NCBI GenBank assembly: GCA_029865675.1
Contig: JARXAU010000193.1
Coordinates: 1-27,567 of the forward strand
Direction of reading: 5' to 3'
DNA: 27,567 nucleotides
From: Rhodoferax sp.
GTDB lineage: Bacteria > Pseudomonadota > Gammaproteobacteria > Burkholderiales > Burkholderiaceae_C
This document shows, piece after piece, positions 20,316-27,567 of the stretch (position 1 is the first letter of the stretch; every line of letters begins with the position of its first letter). Made by a program: the position numbers and the translations under genes. The notes under the pieces are model-generated. The model was not told where the DNA came from. It did no database searches and saw only the letters and a list, made by a program, of their open reading frames with translations.

Positions 20316-22313
20316 CTAGCGCGTGACCACCGGAAACACTCCAGAGGCCTTGTCTAGCAAGCCAAAGAAGCGCACCAGGTCAATGGTGCTGCCTTTGACC
20401 TGCAGCGCGTCGCTCAGCAGCGTGTCTTTCACGCCCGCAGTGCCCGCAATCATCTTCACAAAAATGGGCTTGGTGAGCGTGAGCGTGGCGTTGGCGTCTG
20501 GGGCCGTGCCGCGCTTGAAGTGCAGCACTGCGTTTTCTAGCCACAGCACATAGCTTTCTTTTTGGTCGGTGAGCACCAGGTTGATGCTGAGGTCTTTTCC
20601 CGCTGCGGCTGCGCCGTCCAGGCTGGCGGCCATGGCTTCCAACAAGCGCTCGGTGGGCGTTTGCAGCAGCAGGTCAATCACGGCGGCCTTGGACACGCCC
20701 GTGGCTGGCGGGCCCTGGCGCAGCTCTTGGGCGCCGGTCAGGTAGGCGTTGCGCCAGGTGGCAGCCTCTGCGGCGTAGCCCATTTGCTCGTAGGTCTGCG
20801 CCAGAAGCGTTTTGGCCGCTGGGCTGGACGGGTCGCCCAGCACCGCGTGGTTGAGCAGCTCGGCGGCCCAGCGGTAGTCGCCTTTGTCATAGGCCGCCTG
20901 CGCAGCAGCCACGGCCTTGTCCGCGCCGCCCATGAGGGCTAGGTAGCGCTTGGCCGATTCGGTGGGGGGCAGGGGGTTGAGGTTGGCCGGGTTGCCGTCG
21001 TAAAAGCCCATGTAGAACTGGTACACCGCCTTCACGTTGTGGCGCAGGTCGCCGTAGTAGCCGCGCGCGCCAAAGTAGTCGGCCAGCGACGCGGGCAGTT
21101 TCACCATCTCGGCAATCTCGCGCGGGGTGTAGCCCGCGTTGATGAGGCGCACCGTCTGGTCATGGGTGTATTTGTAAACGTCCCGGTGCTTGGTGATCAG
21201 CTCCTGCCCGCGGGCATTGCCCCAAATGGGCCAGTGGTGGGAGGCGATAAACACTTCGGTGTCTTGGGTTTGCTCCAGCGCCTGGTCCATGTAGTTGGCC
21301 CAGCGCAGCGCGTCGCGCACCTTGGCACCGCGAATGGGCAGCAGGTTGTGCATGGTGTGCGACAGGTTCTCCGCGCCGTTGTAGAGCTTTTTGCTGGGAA
21401 TGCTAAAGGTCAGCTCGGCCGGGCATTCGGCGTCGGGCACGTTGTGAAACACAAAGTCCACGCCGTCGAGCTGCAGGGGCTGGCTGGCCTGGTCAATCAG
21501 CCAGTTGGGCGCAATCACACCCACAGCGCCGTAGACCACATCTTTGCCCAGGCCGGTGTCCAGGTTGCCCCGCGCTGAGCGTGGCAAGTCGCGGCCAAAC
21601 TGGTAGACCGAGCGCCGCCCCATGCCGGTGCCCACCAGCACGTTTTCACTGGTGGCCTCTTCCATAAAGCCCGCAGGTGCCACCACCGGCACCTTGCGCT
21701 GGGCCACTTCTTGCGCCGAGATGACGCCGAGCGCGCCGCCAAAGTGGTCGACGTGGGCATGCGTGAAGATCAGCGCCGACACCGGTTTTTTGCCCAGGTG
21801 CTTTTCGGCAAACGCCATGGCTGCGGCGGCCGATTCGCGCGAGGTGAGCGTGTCCACCACGATCCAGCCGGTCTTGCCTTCAATCAGCGTGAGGTTGGCG
21901 ATGTCAAAGCCGCGCAATTGGTAGACGCCGTCCATCACCTTGTACAGACCGATATTTGCGTTGAGCTGCGCATGACGCCACAGGCTGGGGTTGGCAGTGG
22001 CGGGTGCCGCGCCGGCCAAAAAGCCGTAGGCGTCAAAGTCGTTAAGCACAGTGCCGTCAGCCGCCAGCAGCTTGCCCGTGGGTTTGGCGATCAAGCCGCG
22101 TTGGGCGTCCTCAAAATCTTGGCGCTGGCTGAGCGGAAGGCTTTGTGCAACCTGGGCGTTGAGAGCCAGGGTGCTGGGGCTGGCGTCACCCTCGGCTACC
22201 GCGAGATCGGCGGGCTTGCCGCAGGCCTGTAGCATGGTCAAAAGCGCAAGGCCAGTGGCCGCCCGCGCGCTGCGCTGGGCCCACAGGCCCCGTGGTGGAG
22301 TGTGTTGTTTCAT
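20316..22313 (-). CDS. SdsA1-type alkylsulfatase, probable lipoprotein
   Basis: 665 residues. Metallo-beta-lactamase site T-H185-A-H187-V-D189-H190; later A-E-N-L-S-H-T-M-H-N-L and S-H-H-W-P-I-W-G-N provide the other metal and active-site residues of alkylsulfatases. The middle G-Y-T-P-R-E-I-A-E and R-G-Y-Y-G-D-L-R-H-N-V-K-A-V-Y-Q-F-Y-M-G-F-Y-D-G-N-P segment is the alkylsulfatase dimerisation domain. The C-terminal 130 residues form an SCP2-like domain (L-W-L-E-N-A-V-L-H). The family hydrolyses primary alkyl sulfates such as SDS to alcohol and sulfate. The N-terminus has a signal with L-Q-A-C31, a possible lipobox, while known SdsA1 is secreted or periplasmic. The gene is 84 bases from coxG on the same strand; joint transcription is possible. 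Confidence 0.92.
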   Translation of the reverse strand: MKQHTPPRGLWAQRSARAATGLALLTMLQACGKPADLAVAEGDASPSTLALNAQVAQSLPLSQRQDFEDAQRGLIAKPTGKLLAADGTVLNDFDAYGFLAGAAPATANPSLWRHAQLNANIGLYKVMDGVYQLRGFDIANLTLIEGKTGWIVVDTLTSRESAAAAMAFAEKHLGKKPVSALIFTHAHVDHFGGALGVISAQEVAQRKVPVVAPAGFMEEATSENVLVGTGMGRRSVYQFGRDLPRSARGNLDTGLGKDVVYGAVGVIAPNWLIDQASQPLQLDGVDFVFHNVPDAECPAELTFSIPSKKLYNGAENLSHTMHNLLPIRGAKVRDALRWANYMDQALEQTQDTEVFIASHHWPIWGNARGQELITKHRDVYKYTHDQTVRLINAGYTPREIAEMVKLPASLADYFGARGYYGDLRHNVKAVYQFYMGFYDGNPANLNPLPPTESAKRYLALMGGADKAVAAAQAAYDKGDYRWAAELLNHAVLGDPSSPAAKTLLAQTYEQMGYAAEAATWRNAYLTGAQELRQGPPATGVSKAAVIDLLLQTPTERLLEAMAASLDGAAAAGKDLSINLVLTDQKESYVLWLENAVLHFKRGTAPDANATLTLTKPIFVKMIAGTAGVKDTLLSDALQVKGSTIDLVRFFGLLDKASGVFPVVTR

Positions 22314-22397
22314 GGGTTTGGCGCAGAAATGTTTTTGAACGCGGCTGGGGCCACCCCAGGCGCGCGGGCCAGAGTGGCGCTGGATACGGGTGGCGCG

Positions 22398-22970
22398 CTA
22401 GCGCAGGAACCAGACGGCCAAGGCCAGCGCCACAGCGCCCGCCACCCAGCCCCAGGCCGGTAGCTTGAAGCCGCCCTCCGACGCACTGGCTTGCACCACT
22501 GGCGTGGCGGGCACCTCAGCCGGTGGGTATTGCCTTTGCATTTCTTGGTCAAAGCGCTTGAAAAAGTCTTCGGCCATGGACTTGGCCACGCCGTCGATCA
22601 GGCGCTGGCCCAACTGCGCGATCTTGCCGCCCACCGAGGCTTGCACGCTATAGCTCAGCTCGGTGCCGCCGGTGGCGGGCGTGAGTTGCACCTTAGCGCT
22701 GCCCTTGCCAAAGCCAGCCGGGCCGCCTTGGCCCTCAAAACTGAGGGTGTAACTGTGCGGCGGCGCCATGTCGGCCAGCACAATCTTGCCGCTGAACTTG
22801 GCCGACACCGGGCCAATTTTGATGGCCACACCCACCACGAACTGGTTCTCGCCGCTGCGCTCCACCTTGTCGCAACCCGCGATGCAGGTTTTGAGGACCT
22901 CGGGGTCGTTGAGGGCGTCCCAGGCTTGCTGTTGGGTGATGGCGAGTAATCGCTTGCCTTGCATTTCCAT
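22398..22970 (-). CDS. coxG: CoxG-like SRPBCC protein with C-terminal membrane helix
   Basis: 190 residues. Residues 1-145 are an SRPBCC fold of the CoxG branch: A-W-D-A-L-N-D-P-E-V-L-K-T-C-I-A-G-C-D is the family signature, followed by G-x-V-S-A-K-F-S-G-K-I. After a proline-rich linker, residues about 171-189 form a transmembrane helix, W-G-W-V-A-G-A-V-A-L-A-L-A-V-W-F-L, at the very C-terminus. In Oligotropha/Afipia CoxG helps bind CO dehydrogenase to the membrane. A GGAG site precedes the ATG. It lies 82 bases after coxE and is the last gene of the cox cluster. The protein probably anchors the hydroxylase at the inner face of the membrane. Confidence 0.88.
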   Translation of the reverse strand: MEMQGKRLLAITQQQAWDALNDPEVLKTCIAGCDKVERSGENQFVVGVAIKIGPVSAKFSGKIVLADMAPPHSYTLSFEGQGGPAGFGKGSAKVQLTPATGGTELSYSVQASVGGKIAQLGQRLIDGVAKSMAEDFFKRFDQEMQRQYPPAEVPATPVVQASASEGGFKLPAWGWVAGAVALALAVWFLR

Positions 22971-23052
22971 GGTCGTGCTCCGTAAAGGTTCAATAACAAA
23001 TCATTGTGCCGCACGCCAATGCCAGCGCCCTGCGCGCCTGGTCGCGCAAGTG

Positions 23053-24237
23053 CTAACGCCGCATGACCCCAGCAAGGCTCGTGGCGAGTTGCTCCAAGCT
23101 GCTGAGGTTGTGCACTGCCAGCATGGCGTCGGCGGCGCGGTGCAGCTCAGCCGCACCTTGGGCAAGGGGCGCGTAGCCTTCAAAGCGCAACAGCGGGTTG
23201 AGCCAGAGCAAGCGCCGGCTGTGGCGCTTGAGCCAAAGCAGCTCTTGCGCCAGCGCGGCGGGCGCGCCCGTGTCCAGGCCGTCGGTAATCACCAACACCA
23301 TGGTGCGCCGCCCCACCAGCTTGCGCGTGTGCTGCGCGCGCAACTGCGCCAGCGACACGCCCAGTTGCGTTCCCCCAGCAAAGTCTTCAATGGCGAAGCT
23401 GGCGTGGGCCAGCATGGCGTCGGTGTCAGCCAGCCGAAAGGCGGGGCTCAGGTCGGTAAGTTGGGTGCCGAAGGCAAACACCTCGCGCCGGGGGTGGCGA
23501 CGAGTGGCCGCATGCAAAAACGCTAGCAGCAGCCGGGCGTAGCGCTCCATCGACCCCGACACGTCCACCAGCACCACGAGCGGCAGCGGCTGGCGCTTGG
23601 GGCTCAAGCGCGGCAGCACCATGGGCTCGCCACCGGTACGCACGCCTTCGCGCAGCACCCCGGCCCAGTGCAAGGCCGCGCCGCGCGTGCCCTGCTGGCT
23701 GCGCCTTGAGGCAAAAGTGGGCAGCGGCATGCGAATATCGCGCGCCAGGCGCTCGACCAGGCGGTATTCGGTGGCTGATAGTGCGTTGAAGTCGGCGTGT
23801 TTCAGGCGTTGGGCGTCGCTGGCGGTCATGGCTGCGTCAAAGTCGACTTTTTGGTCTTCTTGCTTCGGCCCGGCCTGTTTGCCAAAGGCCTGCTGGGGCG
23901 ACAGGGCCTCGCGCACGCGGGGCCGGCGTTTGCTGGGTTCGGCCTTGCCCTCAGCGCTGGGCAGCAGTTGCGACAGCAGCTTGTGCGCCATATTGGGGTT
24001 GCGAAAAAAGGCCTCGAACAACTCGCGAAACACAAACCGGTCTTGCTCACGGCTGACCAGCACCGCCTCCAGCGCAGCACTCAGGTCGTCTTTGAGGTCC
24101 AAGCCCACAGCCAGCGCGGCTTGGGCTGACAGAGCGATGCGCGCACTGTCCACCCGTACCCCGGCGCGGCGCAGGCTGCGGCCAAAGGCGGCCAGGTTGT
24201 CGGCGAGTTTGCCGCTGCGGGAGTCGCCGAGTTGCAT
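23053..24237 (-). CDS. coxE: CoxE-like VWA-domain protein
   Basis: 394 residues from the ATG at 24237; the frame is open 54 codons upstream inside coxD. The C-terminal half is a von Willebrand A domain of the CoxE type with an intact MIDAS site: D225-V-S-G-S-M, T290 in G-G-T-Q-L-G, and D319 in I-T-D-G-L-D. The N-terminal half is helical (F-G-R-S-L-R-R-A-G-V-R-V-D-S-A-R-I, then F-R-E-L-F-E-A-F-F-R-N-P), as in other CoxE proteins. With the MoxR ATPase encoded 13 bases upstream it should form a chaperone pair that inserts or matures the metal cofactor of the hydroxylase, by analogy with Afipia CoxD/CoxE. No clear ribosome binding site is present, so coupling to coxD is likely. Confidence 0.88.
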   Translation of the reverse strand: MQLGDSRSGKLADNLAAFGRSLRRAGVRVDSARIALSAQAALAVGLDLKDDLSAALEAVLVSREQDRFVFRELFEAFFRNPNMAHKLLSQLLPSAEGKAEPSKRRPRVREALSPQQAFGKQAGPKQEDQKVDFDAAMTASDAQRLKHADFNALSATEYRLVERLARDIRMPLPTFASRRSQQGTRGAALHWAGVLREGVRTGGEPMVLPRLSPKRQPLPLVVLVDVSGSMERYARLLLAFLHAATRRHPRREVFAFGTQLTDLSPAFRLADTDAMLAHASFAIEDFAGGTQLGVSLAQLRAQHTRKLVGRRTMVLVITDGLDTGAPAALAQELLWLKRHSRRLLWLNPLLRFEGYAPLAQGAAELHRAADAMLAVHNLSSLEQLATSLAGVMRR

Positions 24238-24250
24238 GGCAGCGAGGGTT

Positions 24251-25174
<924 letters not shown>

Positions 25175-25183
25175 ATTCTTTCC

Positions 25184-25217
25184 AAAAAAAAGGCCCCGCG
25201 TGCACCGACACGGAGCC
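25184..25217 (-). terminator. Intrinsic terminator between coxM and coxD
   Basis: On the minus strand GGCTCCGTG and CACGCGGGGCC can pair over 25192-25217 (about 9 pairs, two of them G-U), followed at once by eight Ts (25191-25184). This is the best intrinsic terminator in the window. A small palindrome (GCGGCC-TG-GGCCGC, 25228-25241) lies just before it. coxD begins 10 bases after the T-run. Confidence 0.75.
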
Positions 25218-25255
25218 TTGGCTTCCAGCGGCCCAGGCCGCCCGAGGCACGCCGA

Positions 25256-26047
25256 CTAGCCCAGGAGCTTAGCGACGGCCCGCTGCGTTTGCACGCTGAT
25301 CAGGTTGGCGCGGTAGGCGCTGGACGCATGAATGTCGTGGTTGAGCTCCGAGGCGTCAATCGCCACCGACGCCGCAGACGCCACAGTAAAGCTGTGGTTG
25401 AGCGCCGCCTCCAGGCCGGCGTGGCGGTGCACGCACTGGCCAGCGCCAGTAATGGCCACGCGCACACCTGCATCGGTTTGCGCCACATACACGCCCACCA
25501 GCGCAAAGCGCGAGGCCGGTTGCACAAACTTCATGTACACCGAGCGCTTGGGGATGGGAAAGCTAATCGCAGTGATCAGCTCGCCGTCTTGCAAGGCGGT
25601 GCCAAACATGCCGGTGAAAAAGTCGTCTGCGGCAATATGGCGGTGGTTGGTGCGCACGGTGGCGCCCAGCGCCAGCACCGCGCTGGGGTAGCAGGCGGAC
25701 GGGTCGTTATTGGCCACCGAGCCGCCCAGCGTGCCCATGGCGCGCACTTGGCGGTCGCCAATATGTCCCGCCAGGTCGGCCAGGCCGGGGATGGTGGACT
25801 GCACTTCGGCGCTGCCGGCTACGTCCATATGGCGCGTCATGGCACCAATGACGATGGCGTTGCCCTCGCGGCAAATGCCCACGAGTTCGGGAATGCCGGA
25901 CAGGTCGGCCAATTGGCCGGGTTGCGACAGGCGCAGCTTCATGGAAGCCAGCAGGGTTTGGCCACCCGCCAGGGGCTTGGCGCCTGCACCTGCCAGGTGC
26001 GCGGCATCGGCAATGGTGGCGGGACGGTCTAGGGTAAATGCGTACAT
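25256..26047 (-). CDS. coxM: FAD-binding medium subunit of CO dehydrogenase/xanthine dehydrogenase family (CoxM-like)
   Basis: 263 residues from the ATG at 26047, which follows AGGAG; the frame is open 17 codons upstream. The FAD motif K-P-L-A-G-G-Q-T-L-L (25-33) and the second motif T-L-G-G-S-V-A-N-N-D-P are intact, with the dehydrogenase C-terminal domain after about residue 165. Length is at the short end for CoxM. It starts 20 bases after coxL and should pass electrons from the small Fe-S subunit to a quinone or other acceptor. Gene order L then M is that of form II (S-L-M) clusters. Confidence 0.92.
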   Translation of the reverse strand: MYAFTLDRPATIADAAHLAGAGAKPLAGGQTLLASMKLRLSQPGQLADLSGIPELVGICREGNAIVIGAMTRHMDVAGSAEVQSTIPGLADLAGHIGDRQVRAMGTLGGSVANNDPSACYPSAVLALGATVRTNHRHIAADDFFTGMFGTALQDGELITAISFPIPKRSVYMKFVQPASRFALVGVYVAQTDAGVRVAITGAGQCVHRHAGLEAALNHSFTVASAASVAIDASELNHDIHASSAYRANLISVQTQRAVAKLLG

Positions 26048-26067
26048 GGTGTGTGTCTCCTGGGGGC

Positions 26068-27567
26068 TCAGGCCTTGGCGGCCTGGATGGCTTCCCACAC
26101 GCGGTGGGGGCTGGCCGGCATGTCAAAGTCTTTGACGCCGACGCCGTGCAGGGCGTCGAGCACCGCGTTGATCACCGCAGGCGGCGAACCAATAGCACCG
26201 GCCTCACCGCAGCCTTTGGTGCCCAGCGGGTTGTGAGTGCACGGGGTACAGATGTTGCCGATTTGGAAGTCGGGGAAGTCATCCGCGCGCGGCATGGTGT
26301 AGTCCATGAATGAGCCGGTGAGCAACTGGCCGGTTTCGCGGTCATACACACAATTTTCCAGCAAAGCCTGGCCAATGCCCTGCACCAAGCCGCCGTGCAC
26401 TTGGCCCTCAACAATCATGGGGTTGATGATGGTGCCAAAGTCGTCCACCGCCGTGAATTTGTCCACGCGGGTCACGCCGGTGGCGGGGTCTACTTCGACC
26501 TCGCAGATGTAGGTGCCCGAGGGGAAGGTGAAGTTGGTCGGGTCGTAAAACGCGGTCTCATTCAGGCCGGGCTCCAGTTTGTCCAGCGGGTAGTTGTGCG
26601 GTACGTAGGCGGTGAGCGCCACCTGGCCGAAAGTCACCTTTTTGTCGGTGCCCTTGACGGTGAACTCGCCGTTGGCGAACTCCACGTCGGCGTCGCTGGA
26701 CTCCATCAAGTGGGCGGCGATTTTCTTGGCCTTGGTCTCTATTTTGTCCAGCGCCTTCATGATGGCAGCGCCACCGACCGAGATAGAGCGCGAACCGTAA
26801 GTGCCCATGCCGAAAGGCACACGCCCGGTGTCGCCGTGGACAATGTCCACTGCTTCCACTGCAATGCCCAGACGGGCAGCGACGACTTGTGCAAACGTGG
26901 TCTCGTGGCCCTGGCCATGGCTGTGCGAACCGGTAAATACGGTTACGCTGCCAGTAGGGTGTACCCGCACTTCGCCGCATTCAAACAAACCAGCCCGTGC
27001 GCCCAAGGCACCCGCGATGTTGCTGGGCGCCAGGCCGCAGGCCTCGATGTAGCTGGAATATCCAATGCCGCGCAGCAAGCCTTTGGCGGCACTGGCGGTT
27101 TTGCGTTGCTCAAACCCTGCGGTGTCGCCCAGTGCCTGCGCAGAAGTCAGGCAACCCAGGTAGTCACCCGCGTCATACGTCAGAGCCACGGGTGTTTGGT
27201 AAGGCCAGCTGTTGATGAAGTTGCGCTTGCGGATTTCGTCTTGCGCCAAGCCGAGCTCCCAGCCGCAGCGGGACACCAGGCGCTCCACCAAATAGGTGGC
27301 TTCGGGACGACCGGCACCACGGTAGGCGTCCACCGGGGCGGTGTTGGTAAACCAGGCGTCCACTTCCACGTGGATCAGCGGGCAGGTGTATTGGCCAGCC
27401 AAGAGCGTGGCGTACAAAATCGTGGGGACTGCCGTGGAGAAGGTGGACAGGTAGGCGCCCAGGTTGGCGTCGGTTTGCACGCGCATGGCCAGGAATTTGC
27501 CGTCTTTGTCCATGGCCATCTCTGCGTGGCTGACGTGGTCGCGGCCATGGGCATCGGTCAGGAAGGA
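26068..27567 (-). CDS. coxL: Molybdenum hydroxylase large subunit, CoxL form II type, N-terminus beyond window
   Basis: The frame is open to the right edge; 499 residues are inside, so about 290-310 N-terminal residues are missing. The active-site loop reads A-Y-R-G-A-G-R-P-E-A (27307-27327 for the first seven residues). Form I CO dehydrogenases have A-Y-R-C-S-F-R with the copper-binding cysteine; A-Y-R-G-A-G-R is the form II signature. The molybdopterin motifs S-H-G-Q-G-H-E-T and G-C-G-E-A-G-A-I-G-S-P, with the catalytic glutamate, are intact. The enzyme should hydroxylate an aldehyde, a heterocycle or a similar substrate using Mo-MCD and water. Form II proteins have rarely been shown to oxidise CO. 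The small subunit gene is expected just beyond the right edge. The symbol is by family only. Confidence 0.92.
   Translation of the reverse strand, partial: SFLTDAHGRDHVSHAEMAMDKDGKFLAMRVQTDANLGAYLSTFSTAVPTILYATLLAGQYTCPLIHVEVDAWFTNTAPVDAYRGAGRPEATYLVERLVSRCGWELGLAQDEIRKRNFINSWPYQTPVALTYDAGDYLGCLTSAQALGDTAGFEQRKTASAAKGLLRGIGYSSYIEACGLAPSNIAGALGARAGLFECGEVRVHPTGSVTVFTGSHSHGQGHETTFAQVVAARLGIAVEAVDIVHGDTGRVPFGMGTYGSRSISVGGAAIMKALDKIETKAKKIAAHLMESSDADVEFANGEFTVKGTDKKVTFGQVALTAYVPHNYPLDKLEPGLNETAFYDPTNFTFPSGTYICEVEVDPATGVTRVDKFTAVDDFGTIINPMIVEGQVHGGLVQGIGQALLENCVYDRETGQLLTGSFMDYTMPRADDFPDFQIGNICTPCTHNPLGTKGCGEAGAIGSPPAVINAVLDALHGVGVKDFDMPASPHRVWEAIQAAKA

Noticed and set aside
20256..20318. In-frame extension of the alkylsulfatase beyond its TAG stop by about 20 codons to a TGA
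   Set aside because: The 20 residues (R-S-L-K-P-L-N-E-S-T-R-Q-V-L-A) look protein-like, but the SCP2-like domain is already complete at the TAG, and nothing supports readthrough. A remnant of an older C-terminus is possible but not supported.
26068..27567. Annotation as an aerobic carbon monoxide dehydrogenase
   Set aside because: The active-site loop is A-Y-R-G-A-G-R, without the copper-ligand cysteine of form I enzymes, and gene order is that of form II.

Overview
The window reads as ordinary high-GC chromosome of a betaproteobacterium, most likely a Burkholderiales member near Comamonadaceae. This is inferred from the protein families, codon use and gene neighbourhoods; no 16S rRNA or other marker is present. 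Nearly all genes are on the minus strand in tight operons joined by short gaps or ATGA stop/start overlaps. I see no rRNA, tRNA, CRISPR array, transposase or phage gene.

Layout. (1) 1-5690, minus: a probable operon for a Tat-exported dehydrogenase. In transcription order it encodes a gluconate-2-dehydrogenase-subunit-3-like (gamma) protein, a GMC flavoprotein with a three-cysteine Fe-S-type motif, a ribbon-helix-helix protein, a long glyoxalase I, a one-haem cytochrome c, a short glyoxalase I and a 2OG-Fe(II) oxygenase. After a 140-base gap comes the start of a glycosyltransferase cut by the left edge; its GTG start makes it easy to miss. (2) 5864-6901, minus: an adenine-deaminase-type hydrolase. 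(3) 7018-8478, plus: a secreted and a membrane-anchored protein of unknown function. A 608-base stretch without a recognisable gene follows, then an AT-richer lipoprotein gene (9087-9695). (4) 9829-11318, minus: a CapA-family protein and a small secreted protein. (5) 11513-20216: a type IV pilus tip/minor-pilin locus. pilV-pilW-pilX-pilY1-pilE run on the minus strand, fimT diverges from pilV, and a small FimV/LysM-like protein with W-V-R-Y repeats converges on pilE. (6) 20316-22313, minus: an SdsA1-type alkylsulfatase with a possible lipobox. (7) 22398-27567, minus: a molybdenum hydroxylase locus of the carbon monoxide dehydrogenase family (coxL partial, coxM, MoxR-like coxD, VWA coxE, coxG). 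The large subunit carries AYRGAGR, the form II signature, rather than the AYRCSFR of true CO dehydrogenases, so CO is probably not its substrate.

How the genes work together. In region 1 the gamma protein would carry the GMC subunit through Tat, and the cytochrome could take its electrons; the two glyoxalases suggest that a reactive 2-oxoaldehyde appears in the same pathway. A cluster of ATCTGC/GCAGAT inverted repeats upstream of the operon could bind a regulator, possibly the RHH protein encoded in it. In region 5 the minor pilins and PilY1 would form the priming/tip complex of a retractable pilus. In region 7 CoxD, CoxE and CoxG would mature or membrane-anchor the hydroxylase; a strong terminator sits directly in front of coxD and probably lowers its expression relative to the structural subunits.

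The best candidates for something not well described are the dehydrogenase/glyoxalase/cytochrome/RHH operon with its repeat cluster, and the FimV-like W-V-R-Y repeat protein.
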